A stretch of 64,000 nucleotides of DNA. Source: Prorocentrum cordatum (Eukaryota; Sar; Dinophyceae; Prorocentrales; Prorocentraceae). Positions 49,530-60,645 of the stretch are shown piece by piece (within the stretch, counting starts at the first letter, position 1; every line of letters begins with the position of its first letter). The stretch is taken from the NCBI GenBank assembly GCA_963575745.1, contig CAUYUJ010020545.1, forward strand, positions 30,001-94,000. The letters run 5' to 3'. The notes under the pieces were generated by a model. That model saw nothing but the letters and a program-made list of their open reading frames with translations. It searched no databases and was not told where the DNA came from. Made by a program: the position numbers and the translations under genes.

Positions 49530-50265
49530 GTTTCCTTTGGGCCGTCTTGGAGGCCTCGTGCGGTCCGTCTGGGCCGTCTTAGGCCATCTTGAGGCCATCT
49601 TAGGCAGTCATGGGTTCATATTGGGGCCATCTTCGCCGTCTTGGAGGCCATCTTGGCCGTGTTGGAGGCATCTTGAAGGTCATCTTGGCCGTCTGGAGGC
49701 CATTTTGATCATTTCGGCCCTTCCTGGAGGCTGGAGGACCTCTTGGAGGACTCCTGGGCCGTCTTGGAGCCCCCTTGCGGGCCTCTTGGGCGCTCTAAGG
49801 CCATCTTGAGGCCATCTTGGGCCGTCTTGGGTGCATCTTTGGGCCATCTCCGCTGTCTTGGAGGCCTTCGTGGCCGTCTTGGAGGCATCTTGGAGGCCAT
49901 CTTGGCCATCTTGGAGGCCATCTTCGGCGTCTTCGGGGCCATCTTGGGCCGTCTTGGGCTCTTTTGGGGGCCCTCTTGGGGGCCTCTTGGGCTGTCATGG
50001 GGCCATCTTGGAGGCCTCTTGGGCGCTCTTGGGACGATGTTGGGGGCCTCGCCATCTTGAGGCCATCTTGGGCCGTCTTGGGTGCATCTTGGGGCCATCT
50101 TGCATATTGGCCGTCTTGGAGGCCTTCTTGGCCGTCTTGCCCTTTGGGGCCTTTTTGGGGCCGTCTTGGGGGCCTCTTGGGCCGTCCTGGAGCTGTCTTG
50201 GAGGCTTCTTGGGCACTCTTTGGGCGATCGTGATGGCCTCTTCGGCAGTCTTGGGCCGTCGGAAG
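49530..50265 (+). repeat. R6 array (GGCCATCTTGG type), largest
   Basis: Some sixty imperfect copies of GGCCGTCTTGG/AGGCCATCTTGG in head-to-tail order. Long frames arise on both strands from the short period. Confidence 0.85.
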
Positions 50266-50504
50266 GCCGAACAGGAGCCAAAGCCAAATCCTTCAAACAC
50301 CTAAGGACAATCAATGATGTTGACCTCTTCGGGCTGTCCTTGAAGACCCTGGCGGAGCCGAAAAACCCTTTGCAACCACCTGTTGTGCATATTTGCGCGC
50401 CTTTCCGGGTGGCCGGCTGGACGGGCCGAAACCCCAGGGGAGTTTTGTCGGAAAAGAACCAAAACTCAAACCGAAAGGGTCTAGCACGCCGGGCAAGCCG
50501 ACAA

Positions 50505-50725
50505 GGGACGGCGGATCCGAGCGGGCCATCGGAACCTTGTAACCGTCGTCGCGTTTGGGCACCTGAGGCTTGAATATGAAGGAAGTATCCAGCGGGAGCC
50601 TCGCTTGTGAGTGGTTTGCGAGAAAATCTGAGGCGGGGGCCCTCTCCCTATGGGGCCCGCCAATCATGATTTCAATCCGAGAGGGCCCCTGAGGCTTGGA
50701 TATGGAGGAGGTATCGGGCGGGTGG
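50505..50725. repeat. R8 copy upstream of the helicase relic
   Basis: GGGCCATCGGAACCTTGTAA, GAGGCTTGAATATGAAGGAA, TATGGGGCCCGCCAATCATG and GAGGCTTGGATATGGAGGAG match the 47.6 kb array. The helicase frame begins within its last bases, so the repeat marks the 5' truncation point. Confidence 0.8.
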
Positions 50726-50726
50726 C

Positions 50727-51880
50727 GGCCGCTCTGGACCTTCGCGCGTGCCACGGACGCAGTGACACGCATGACGTGCAGGAGTCCAAATACGAGCGGC
50801 CGCATTATAACTCCGGGTGCGTCCCCATCGTTTTGTACCTCGGCGATTTCCTGCAGCTGAAGCCCACGGGCAGCATCGTTCTCCTGACGGACGTGAACGA
50901 GCTTTTGGACGACGGGTCGTACAAGTACGCGGAGCCGCCGACGGTGGAGATTCAGCACGCAATCGAGGTCTGCTCTCAGATCCCCTGCGTCTTCGAGTTG
51001 ACAGGCACGAAGCGCTTCGAGCCCAGGGACCCTCTGATCACGTTCTTGGGCTGCACGCGCGAGGGCGAGCCCTTCCCGCCAGAGGTCTGGTCCGCCTGGG
51101 AAGCGACGTTGGCCTCGGACAACCACGGCGTCCTGGACCCTCGGCGCCAGAGCGAGAACTTTCGGCTTGGCCACGGCATGGTGATCCACCGGGAGACGCT
51201 GGCGAGGTGGATCAGCGCGCTCGTTTTTCGCGACGCACGGCGTCTGGGCGCGCCCCTCGTTGTCTTGCAGGCCGTGGACAACTGCAACGCGATTCAGGGC
51301 GATCCCTGCCCGGGCCGGCGCCTCCTGACGTCCCAACACGCGCGCGACGGGGGACATCCACGGCGTCTTACCGGCCCACGTCTGCACGGGCGTGCGACTC
51401 ACGGCAGCGCAGGAAGAGCTCCACCGTCGCGTCATTCGAGTTTCACCCCGAGGAAGAGCAGCGGCGCGAGGGGTGCTCGCCGGGCCAGCTTTCTCGCCAT
51501 CGCTACCTACTGCAGGGAATCTGGCTGCACGTGCGCGGCTTCAAGGGCCCCGATCTACCGGGAGGTCGCCGAGGTGCTGCTGCAGGGCGCCGAAGGCGCC
51601 GACGACGACGGCGAGGCCGAGGCGCGGTCGAGAAGTTCGCTCACGTTCAGGCCCAGTGAGCAGGAGCTCGCGCGGCAGAGCTCGGGGCCGCACGCCGCGC
51701 GCCGCTCGGGGTTCACCGCGGCGCGCACGTCGCGCCTCACCTCCGCGCCGTCGCAGGGCCAGACGCTGCGCGAGGGCGTCACCATCGAGTGCGCGAGGGG
51801 CGATGACGCCCGTCGCACGGGCATGTCGGACGAGCATCGTCGGCTGCGCCTCTCTCCAGGGCGGAGGCGGAGCACGCGGC
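50727..51880 (+). pseudogene. Pif1-like helicase relic (transposon-type), frameshifted
   Basis: The first 600 bases in one frame encode VPIVLYLGDFLQLKPTGSIV, the SF1B motif III region (GDF.QL), then FELTGTKRF.PRDPLI and VVLQAVDNCNAIQG. Continuing similarity jumps frame near 51340 (GDIHGVLPAHV..RLT), near 51440 (FEFHPEEE..RHRYLLQGIW) and near 51555 (EVAEVLLQ.., VTIECARG). Three single-base shifts make it non-functional. Walker A and the DE.SM motif are absent because the 5' part is lost at the R8 repeat. It probably came from a Helitron-like or other helicase-bearing mobile element, or from a member of a large helicase family; this cannot be decided here. Confidence 0.7.
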
Positions 51881-51884
51881 GGAG

Positions 51885-53060
51885 CTGGGCTTCGTGCTGC
51901 CCCCCGCCTGAGCGCGGCGGCGCCCCGCCCGGAGCCCGCAGGGTTGCCCCTGCGGCCTGGCCCGCGGGGCTGTCCCCGACGGCGGCGCGATTTCGCTGTC
52001 GGAGAACACGCCCCTGTCAGGCGCGGCGGCGAGGGCGCCGAGGAAAACCTGCGCGCGCCCCTGCCAGGAGGAAGGAGTGGCGCAGGAGGAGAACGAGCGG
52101 GGCGGCGATGAGGAGAAGGAGGAGATGGAGGTGGGCAAGGGAAAGGCCGAGGAGGAGGATGAACGCGAGGAGGAGAGGGAGGAATTGGATAGGGGGCGGC
52201 GGACGAGGAGGAGGCGGGAGAGGCAGATGATGAAACATGCAACGAGTAAGACGAGAAGGAACAGGATGATGATGAGGAGGAGGAGGAGGAGGAAAAGGAG
52301 AACAAGGACGGAGAGGGCGGAAGAAAGCCTCCGCCAAACGAAGTAGAAAAGGCCAGGGGCAAGTTAAATATATTACCGAGTTGCGGTATACCGTCGGAGT
52401 ATTTTCCTCTATCTCGCTTTATTTTCAATTTGGCAGGCCAGGGGGACGATGATCCACCTCCTTGCCCGACTGCTTACTTGCGAGCGTCCCCATGTAGCTT
52501 CATTGAGAGAGGATCGCTCCATGTTTGTCCACGGGGTCAGGCTAGTTTGGTGGCGTGTCACCGCCGTTGATCATGGAGTCCTCGCTGAACGCAGCTATCC
52601 AGCGCTCTCTCCCAAGACGGCCAAAAGCCGCCGAAGACAACCGAAAACAACCACAGACCGTCCGAATACCGCCGAAGACTGCACCGAGCCGATGGGCAAC
52701 ACGGGGCCCATGGTCGAAAACATACGGTCGGGGCGCTGGTCAAGGAATGTGCCTGGGAAACTTCAATCCGCGGGGGTTGGGGGGGCCCTTGCCCGACGAG
52801 GGCGGCAGTGATGTCCACGACCAGTCCACGACTGGAGATCCTCTGGTTTCCAGCTCCTGGACCTTTTGTCTAGATGCCGTGTTGCTGCTGCTGGCCCCGC
52901 GGCCGCGCCGCGCGCCCCTGGGAACGACCCGTTCCCCTGAGCAGCCCCGGCCCGCCTCTTCCTCCCCTTCGCTCGTCGTTTCGTTGCCTCCTCCCCACCC
53001 TCTTGCATGGTGGCTCCATGCGTTTCACGGCAGCCCGCTTCGCTTTTTCGCCAGCGCAGT
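51885..53060. other. No gene recognised; GA-rich tract
   Basis: GAGGAGAAGG-rich low-complexity sequence at 52085-52330, then unique sequence. Confidence 0.4.
52735..52875 (+). repeat. Dispersed repeat, copy 1 of 2
   Basis: GGAATGTGCCTGGGAAACTT, GACGAGGGCGGCAGTGATGT and TCCAGCTCCTGGACC parallel 53722-53835 in order and spacing. Confidence 0.7.
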
Positions 53061-53064
53061 GATT

Positions 53065-53235
53065 CTGGCTGGGGAGGAAGAGGGGGAGGAGGAGGAGGAG
53101 GAGGAGGAGGAGGAGGAGGAGGAGGAGGAGGAGGAGGAGGAGGGAGGAGGGGAGAGGAGGAGGGGAGGAGGAGAGGAGGAGGAGGAGGAGGAGGAGGAGG
53201 AGGAGGAGGAGGAGGAGGAGGAGGAGGAGGAGTGT
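53065..53235. repeat. GGA microsatellite
   Basis: About 170 bases of GGA with few interruptions. Confidence 0.95.
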
Positions 53236-53397
53236 GGATGCTTCCGCCGCAACCTATCTGAGCCCTCCGGCGCGAGTCCCCCCTCCCGGAGCAGGCGTCG
53301 CCCCCGTCGTCTCGGGGCGGGACATGGTCTGGGACGGGCGCCGCTGCGTGTGGCTCGGGAGAGTGGCCGCGCTGAAGGACGCGGGGTGGTGGTGGGG

Positions 53398-53525
53398 GAG
53401 GAGGAGGAGGAGGAGGAGGAGGAGGAGGAGGAGGAGGAGGAGGAGGAGGAGGAGGGCGGGGGAGGGAGGAGGGAGGGAGGAAGGAGGATGGAAGGATGGG
53501 GGAGGGAGGGAGGGAGGGAGGAGGG
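53398..53525. repeat. GGA/GGGA microsatellite
   Basis: GGA triplets passing into GGGAGGGA. Confidence 0.93.
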
Positions 53526-53719
53526 GGTCGCCTCCCTGTTCCCAGACGTGCTCGCGTCGTGAGAACATCCCGACGGGAGGCTCTTGGTCGTTTTCGGCCC
53601 TCCGTAAGCCCTCGCCGGGCCCCGGGGCTGTGAGACAACGTGTCGCGGTGGGGAACTGGCATTGGAGAAGCGGAAGAGGGTCGGGTTTTCTGGGCACCCG
53701 TACCTTGGGGGCGTCGATT

Positions 53720-53845
53720 CAGGAATGTGCCCAGGAGGCTGCAGACCCTGGGGGATTCCTTGTTTGATGAGGGCGGCGGTGATATCCATGGCCAAGCCTC
53801 CATTGGAGCTCCCACCAGCTTCCAGGCCCTGGATTCCCCATCGAA
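53720..53845 (+). repeat. Dispersed repeat, copy 2 of 2
   Basis: GGAATGTGCCCAGGAGGCTG, GATGAGGGCGGCGGTGATAT and TTCCAGGCCCTGGA correspond to the copy at 52735-52875. Both lie about 130-250 bases from GGA tracts. Confidence 0.7.
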
Positions 53846-53849
53846 GGGC

Positions 53850-54265
53850 CCCGTGTCCAAAGGCCCTCCCGCACCGTGCTGAGCAGCCCAGGCGTCGCCC
53901 GCTTGGGCTCCCTGTGCGGGTGCTGCCCGGGGTGCTCCTGGCCCGGGGTGTCCCCTGCTGCTTCCGCGCCGCCCCGGGGCACCTGCGGCCCCCCCGTGGG
54001 CCTCGCGCGGGGCGCTCTGGAGGCCAGCCCGGGCGAGGGAAGGTCACGGGCTGGACTGCGCCGACCCTCGCGCGTGAGCTTCCCACGTGGCGTCGCGCGT
54101 GAGCGCCCTCTCCTCCACGCGGCGTGCGACGCTGGCGTAAGGCCGCCGAGTCGGCGTACGTAAGATCCGTGTCCTCTCGTCGTGCATCCGGGCCTCTCCC
54201 CAGACATCCTGGGAACACCTTCCACCAGCACCTGTGGCAGGACCCGACCTGTTGATGGGGGGCAG
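53850..54265. other. No gene recognised
   Basis: GC-rich sequence without a recognisable exon. Confidence 0.35.
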
Positions 54266-54267
54266 GA

Positions 54268-54378
54268 CGATGATGAGATTGATGCTGATGCTGGTGCTGA
54301 TGCTGATGATGATGATGAGGAGGAGGAGGCGGAGGAGGCGGAGGAGGAGGAGGAGGAGGAGGAGGAGGAGGAGGGGGA
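54268..54378. repeat. GATGCT/GAT then GGA microsatellite
   Basis: GATGCTGATGCTGG passes into GGAGGAGGCGGA. Confidence 0.9.
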
Positions 54379-54509
54379 AGATCGAACATGGAGTTTGATC
54401 GTCGTCCTTTGGTTTCTATGGGACCACGGGGAGGTCTCTCCAGAGGCCTTTGGTGGCCCGTTGGGGACGTCGATAGACATCTGGAGATCCTGAGGGACCT
54501 CCGTTGACC

Positions 54510-54940
54510 TCGGGAGGGAGGGAGGGAGGAGGAGGAGGAGAAGGAGGAGGAGGAGGAGGCGGGAGGCGGGAGGGGGAGGGGGGAGGAGGGAGGGAGGGAA
54601 GGAGCGAGGGAGGGAGGGAGGGAGGTGGGGAGGTGGGGAGGGGAGGGGGGGGGGAAGGGGGGAAGGGGGGGGAGCGGGGTGCAGCGTTTGGGCGACATCT
54701 CGAGGGGCGGGGGAGGGATGTGACAAGAGGGGCGTGGGGAGCCCTCAGGAAGCTCAGCAAGCCAAATGCGGAGGAGGAGGAGGAGGAGCAGGAGGAGAAG
54801 GAGTAGGAGGAGGAGGAGGAGGACGAGAAGGAGGGGAGACGGAGGAGGTCGAGGAGGAGGACGAGGAGGAGGAGGAGGTCGAGGAGGAGGAACGAGGAGG
54901 AGGAGGAGGAGAGGAGGAGGAGGAGGAGGGGACTCCCGCT
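54510..54940. repeat. GGGA and GGA microsatellite complex
   Basis: GGGAGGGAGG, GGGGAGG and GGAGGACGAGG tracts with a short unique island at 54675-54765. Confidence 0.88.
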
Positions 54941-55384
54941 TTAGGTCAGGGGGGCCTTCCTCGTGGCCGGGGCTCGCGGTGGCTAGGAACGCCCCTTCGT
55001 CGCCCATCTGGCTGTAGTCCCTTCTCCTCCTGAGGGTTGGGGTCAGGACCGCTTCTGGGCGGGAATACAAGGCTGGGGTTGCTGCGCGCGCTCGGTGGGG
55101 GTTGCTCAACGACCGCACCGTGTCAGTTCGGAGCCCACGTGCCGAGACATCAGCGCAAGCGTTCGAGCGCAGCGCATTGCAACAGCACAGGAACCACGGT
55201 CGGGAGCCTTGGCTTAACGTGTCGCGCCGCCAGGTCTGGCCCACCACGTTTCGGCGTGCCACGCGAACCACGGCCAACCGGAATCAAACGGAATCAGTAT
55301 GTGGGTTCCCCGAAGATGTATCCCCTTTGAAAGGGAGTCGGGGTAAGTTTGGAGGCTCTCCCAAAGTGAACCGATCTCCTTCCC
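54941..55384. other. No gene recognised
   Basis: Unique sequence; nothing assignable. Confidence 0.35.
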
Positions 55385-56415
55385 ACCCATCATGTGGTGT
55401 TGGGTCCTCGTTTTGAAGAGAGCGCCCCTCGTCCACATCCCGTCCCCTCTCCTCTCCTCCTCCTCTCCTCTTCTCCTCCTTCTCCTCCTCTTCCTCCTCC
55501 TCCTCGCTCCTTCTCCTCCTCGATCCTCCTCCTCCTCCTCCTCCTCCTCCTCCTCCTCCTCCTCCTCCTCCTCCTCCCCCCTGGCACGCTCGACTTCTCC
55601 TCCTCCTCCTCCTCCTCCTCCGCCTCCTCCTCCTCCTTCTCCGCCTCCTACCCGCAATCCCTGCCTCTGCCCCCCCGCATGTCTATTTCGGCACACCCAT
55701 CACATGTTTCGTGGCCACAGGCAGCTCCGCCGACGGCCCCAGTGGCAGGGTCCGCATGCGGTCGACATGCCCCTCAAACGTTTCGTGGTCCTTGAGGGAA
55801 CTCCGCAGAAGGCCGCAGTGGCAGCGTTCGCATGCGGTTTCAGGTTCATTTCCTCGATCCCCTCACACGTTTCGTGGCCCCATAGTGGCTGTGTTCGCAT
55901 GCGTTTTCATGTCGTCACACTCCTCACACGCTTCGTGGCCACATAGGGATCGCCACCGAACGCCCCATCCCCAGTTCGGCACACCACTCACACGTTTCGT
56001 ACCCCAATAGGGGGTTCCACCGAAGGACGCAGTGACAGGGTTCGCATGCGGTTCCACTTCAATTTCGGCGCACCCCTCACACGCTCCGCGGCCCCATTGG
56101 GAACTCACCGAAAGCCGCAGTGGCAGGGTTCGCATGCGGTTCCAACCAGATGTCAGCGCACCCCTCACACGTTTCGTGCCCCAACATGGAGTCCCACTGA
56201 AGGCCGCAGTGACAGGCGGTTCCACCCCAATGTCGGCGCACTCCTCACACGCTTCGCAGCCCCATGGAGATTTTCACCGACAGCCGCAGTGGCTGCGTTC
56301 GCGTGCGGTTCCACCCCCGCATGTCGCCGCACCCCTTACACAATTTGTGCGCCAACAGGGAGCTCCACCGAAGGCCGCAGTGGCTGCGTTCGCGTGCGGT
56401 TCCACCCTCCATCTC
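55385..56415 (-). mobile_element. E2/R3 element, - orientation
   Basis: The border CATCATGTGGTGTTGGGTCC (55388-55407) with TCGTTTTGAAGAGAG, a TCC microsatellite (55440-55670), then about eight diverged R3 units in reverse (55690-56410). It runs into a partial E1 leader (AGAAAGGGCATAGGCTCAGGG, 56450-56470). Confidence 0.8.
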
Positions 56416-56431
56416 GGCGAACCCCTCGCGC

Positions 56432-56665
56432 GTGCTCTTTTGTCCCAGAAAGGGCATAGGCTCAGGGTTTCCTTTTAGTGGGTAAGCCCTGCCCCCCAGC
56501 GCCATGTCTGAAGAGGGCTGGCGAATTTCCGTTCGACGAAAAATAAGGTGAAGTATATTTCTGGGTGGGGGAAGTGCGTTTCGCGCGTGCCCGCTCGGTG
56601 AAAGTGTGTCCCCGATCTCGGATCCTCGATGCTTACCGGGGTCCAGCTCTCCATCGTAAACCATC
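56432..56665. repeat. Partial E1 leader and unassigned sequence
   Basis: CCCAGAAAGGGCATAGGCTC..GGGCTGGCGAATTT marks a leader fragment (56447-56530); no R1 array follows. Confidence 0.6.
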
Positions 56666-56667
56666 TC

Positions 56668-56960
56668 GACGAGAGGCCCAACCAGATACAATTGTGAATA
56701 CCGCGTTGTGAGTACCGACCGCTTTCGGTGGAGTTCCCTGTGGGGCCACACAATGTGTGAAAGGTGTGCCGAAATGGGCGCGGTGGTGCCATGCGGGCGC
56801 TGCCACTGGGGCCCTCGGTGGAGCTCCCTGTGGGGCCACGAAGCGTGTGATTGGTGTGCCGAAACGGCAGCGGTGATGCCATGGGGGCGCTGCCTCTGGG
56901 GCCTTAGGTGGAGTTCCCCATTGGGTCGCGAAGCGTGTGAAGGGTGTGCAGAAGCAGCGT
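56668..56960 (+). mobile_element. E2/R3 element, + orientation, short
   Basis: The constant end GAGGCCCAACCAGATACAAT then TGTGAATACCG..GTTGTGAGTAC (56672-56716) is followed by three R3 units up to 56955. Confidence 0.8.
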
Positions 56961-57221
56961 CGTCCGACCTTCCAGCGCCAGCCCCAGTACTGGGAGGTCG
57001 CGAGCAGGTGCCACATCTGCGAGTGGAGGTGAAGCGCGCTGAGGCCTTCTGCGTTCAAGACGACAAGCGGCGCATGAAGAGGCGCCGTGCTCGGGCGCCA
57101 GCACCCGCGAGTTGGCATCGACCAGGACACCACTGCCACTTATCTGCAGCGCAGCCCCGACAAGCGTCGTGGCCTCGTGGTCGAGGTGCGGATTGACGAC
57201 GCTGAAGCATCGGCTGATGAG

Positions 57222-58953
57222 CCAGCCGTTGAACCCGCCAGGGCCGAAGGCTTTCGGCGAGCTGACCGAGCTTATCCCGTCGAGTCTCTCATCGGTTCAG
57301 AGGGCTCAGGTCATCAACCTCGTGCAGCAGGACGAGGATTTCTCCGACAGCTACGCGGCGCGTGGGTTCCTACGGCGGTGTGAGGACGCGAGCCAGAGCA
57401 TCCCAAATGAGCAGATGTACAAGGGTTTGAAAACCGAGTTCGCTGCACGCTTTGTCGGAGGACGGCAGGCCTTGAGGATGATGGGTGGCTATAGCTATCG
57501 CGACGGACTGCCCTACCAGGACGAGTGGGGCCCGATCGAGTTGAGCTTCGCGCCGAAAGTGGTGTCCCGAAGGGCGGCCCCTGCGCCTTCCGGTACAATG
57601 CTCGCATGTACGACTCCCTCTCAGGCGCCAGCTGCTTTGCTACTACCACGACTCCGAGTCGATGGGCATTCACAGCAACGCCGAGGACACTTTGAGCAAG
57701 TTGAGCAAGCAGTTTTTTTCTGGCTGGGCATGGAGCGCGATGTCTGGAAGTGGGTCAGCTCATGCAGCGTTTGCAGGTCGGTCAAGCCTGTACGCGGCCT
57801 CTCGGCGGACGCCCGCATGGAGCTGTACGATCGACCATTTCGAGTTTTTGGCATCGATGATATTGGGCCCACCTCGCCCGAGAGTGCTGGCAATCTCGCG
57901 CACTTTGCACGCCGAGTGCGCGTTCTCCCGCTACGCGTGGCTCAAGGCCGCTCCAGACAATTCTGCAGCGACCTGGGCCAAGTTTTTGCTGGAGGACGTG
58001 ATGTTCGATTTGGCTAGTTTTCCTCCAGCACTTCGCAGCGACCGAGGCGCAGCTTTCACGGGCGAGATTGTGGCGCAGCTCAGCCAGCTCCTGAACGTCA
58101 CTTACAGCCTGGGCTCCGCCTGCCACCCCGAGTCGCAGGGCTTCGTGGAGGCGAGGCACCAGAAGGTGAACAGGATCTTGGCGAGCTAGTGCAGTGCGCA
58201 CCCGGAAAACTGGGCGCGTGGGGTACCATTGTGCCTGTGGTTCTTGCGAGCGACTCCGATGCCATATTGTTCGGATCGCAGCACTTTCGCGATCGTGACG
58301 GGCATGCTGTCGCAGGGCCCCATCGAAGAGATCCTCAGGTGTCTCGGGCTGGGGAAGATGCTGGACCCCGGGCGCTACGTCAAGGATTTAGCCGAGCACC
58401 TGGAGACGACGCACAATACCGTAAGCCGCAGCACGGCGAGGAGGCGCACGCCAGGGCCTCGCAAGCGCCAGGCGGGCGAGCATTACATGCATAAGATGTT
58501 GCATTTCGTCGTGCTCCTCCTGAGCTGGTCGTTCGTGCAGTCTGCGCCGTGGACGGCACCGGCACGAGGCTCTTGCCACCCCTTCGCCCGCAGACGTTCA
58601 AGGTCCACAAGATGGCGGGGCCCCAGTCGGCACTCTTCGCAGACCCCGACAATGGCTCGACTACGGTGGGATTCGGCCAGCCGGTGCACGTGGGCAGGCT
58701 TCGCCTTCTCGACTCGGGCGCCGAGCTTGACGTGCCGATCAAGGACAAGACCTTGCAGCTGGAGCTGATGCGGGGCTCGTCGTGGGCCAAGGCTGACATC
58801 CGCAGCCAGTCTGTGACAGGCAGGATGGAGGTCGTCTTCGCCGACACGCCGAACGACAGTGCGGGGCTGGACTCAGCCAAGGAGCACCGCTGGCTCGACC
58901 CTTCGAGCGGAGCGGCAGCAGGCCAGGCACGCCGGCGCGCGCGAGTAGCCTGA
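57222..58953 (+). pseudogene. Decayed LTR-retrotransposon (Ty3-like) integrase region
   Basis: An upstream open part (57222-57600) precedes a zinc-binding HHCC module: His codons at 57647 and 57671, Cys codons at 57763 and 57772 (CSVC). The catalytic core has GIDDIGP (first Asp, 57856), LRSDRGAAF (second Asp, 58040) and QGFVEARHQK (Glu, 58148). The last two are 35 residues apart, the classic DD35E spacing of retroviral-type integrases. Similarity continues to a C-terminal domain (TFKVHKMAGPQSALFADPDN, near 58600) and ends at TGA near 58953. The reading is broken by frame changes near 57605, 57715 (poly-T run), 57895 and 58500, and by TAG at 58187-58189. No reverse transcriptase, RNase H or LTR is visible in the window, so this is a fragment. 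Normally the enzyme inserts element DNA into the chromosome. Confidence 0.75.
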
Positions 58954-58954
58954 G

Positions 58955-60038
58955 CAGCCACAGGATGAGGGCCAGGGTGGTGGTGGGCGTTAAATGCACC
59001 CCAATCGTGTTCTCCACACTTCTGTACATGATAACCTTCACCTGTGCCATCACATGCGTATGCACCCAATTAGGCCTTACATTAAGAACGCGTTTGCCTG
59101 TGCTAAAGTTTGATAGTCATCAGCGTCGCATTCGGATTCGTAGGTTTCCCATGGCGGCGTGCTGCTTAGGCCCCTGTCGGCGCCAGTCTGGCAGCAATCT
59201 CTTTTTTTAAGCTTCCAGAACATATTCGAGTGCACGAGTACACCGGTCGAGGGTCCATGCGCCCTAGGAGCCGACATCCGCACAAGAAGCCCGCATTGTG
59301 AGATGTGCTGGCGCGTTTGGTTTTAGTCTCAGGCCGCAAGCCTCACTCTAGCAGATGTTCGAACTTCGGCCAAGCGTACCGACGCACTGGTTGGTACGGT
59401 TGGGCCGCGTGAGGTTTTGCAATTTTCAGGCATTGTTTCACTTTGTTGGTCCCGGGGCCGCCCCAGTCGAATGCGTGCGGTTGCGCTGTTGAGTTTTCGT
59501 TGTCTCGCAGCTTGCTAGCAGTACTATGGCACGAGAGTGGCGTAGCAGAGCATTTGCGCACGCGCGAGCGTAAGGCAGAGCAGGTGTGCAGGAAAGGTCT
59601 GTGGACTGCAACTACATTGGCTCAAGGCCGAAGCAAAAAGAGATATTGCCATTGCGTTGTTCGCCCATCCGTTCGTCGGTCGATTGCAAACCTGCCTGTC
59701 CAAACCAGCGTTGTCTACAAGTTTGGGCGTTTGCTTCGGTCTATCAGGATTACTGGACCTTGCAAGGAGAAGAAGCAGAGGGCGAATAATTTTCGCGGGG
59801 CGAGGGGAAGGAGGGGGGAGGGGGCGAAAAGCAGCAGGAGGGAGAATATAGGGCACCTCAAGGAGAGAAGGGCGGCATATGCAAAGCAGGGGGATGGCTG
59901 TGGCAGCATTTCATCATCGGCATGGTGGCACGCGCTACAACCACATTTGCTGGACAGAATTGAACGTGCACCTTGCTTCTCTTCTTTACGTTGTCTCCCA
60001 CGCATACCCCCCAGTGAGCAATGGGCGGATGAGGAGGA
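58955..60038. other. No gene recognised
   Basis: Unique sequence of moderate GC content. A frame open from 59443 into the following GGA tract gets most of its length from that tract. Exons of an unknown gene cannot be excluded. Confidence 0.35.
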
Positions 60039-60280
60039 AAAGGAAGAGGAACAGGAACAGGAGGAGGATAAAGAGGAACAGGAGGAGGAGGAGGAGGACG
60101 AGGAGGAGGAAAAGGAGGAGGAGGAGGGGGAGGAAAAAGAGGAGGAGAAGGAGGAGGAGGACGAGGAGGACGAGGAGGACGAGGAGGAGGGTCAGGAGGA
60201 CGAGGAGGACGAGGACGGCGAGGAGGAGTTGGAGCTGGAGGAGGAAAAAAAGAGGAGGAGGAGGAGGAGGAGAAGAGTGA
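60039..60280. repeat. GGA/GAC microsatellite
   Basis: GGAGGA with GACGAG and AAAAAG interruptions. Confidence 0.93.
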
Positions 60281-60439
60281 GGAGGCGCCCCGTCGGGGAG
60301 GTGCGCGAGGGCCACGTGGCGTTCGTGGGGCCGCACTGGTACTGTGCCCTCGCCCTCCCTTCCAGCACACACGGCCACCGTGCCCGGGAGGAGTCAGGAG
60401 TCTAGAGCCATCTGTGTCTGGTAAGCCACGCCCATCCCT

Positions 60440-60645
60440 CATCTCTCCTTCTTCTCCTCCTCTCCCTCCTGCTCCTCCTCCTCCTCCTCCTCCTCCTCCT
60501 CCTCTCCTCCCCCTCCTCCTCCCTCCTCCTCCCTCCTCTCCCCCCCTTCCTCCTCCTCCTCTCCTCCTGCTCTTCCTCCTCCTCGTCCTCTTCCTCCGCC
60601 TCCTCCTCCTCCTCCTCCTCCTCCTCCTCCTCCCCTCCCTCGTAG
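60440..60645. repeat. TCC microsatellite
   Basis: TCC triplets with CCC and TCTCC interruptions; 160 bases after the preceding GGA tract, so the two tracts are in inverted orientation. Confidence 0.93.

Noticed and set aside
53025-55277. 750-codon minus-strand frame
   Set aside because: Poly-Pro/Ser/Arg from GGA tracts read in reverse; no domain.
59615-59634. Possible second spliced-leader relic (ATTGGCTCAAG)
   Set aside because: Only the last ten bases match and the CCGTAGCCA part is missing; such a match is expected by chance in a window this long.
59443-60405. 320-codon frame with an acidic Glu-rich tail
   Set aside because: Most of the length is the GGA tract and no domain is visible; kept only as a possible undetected gene region.
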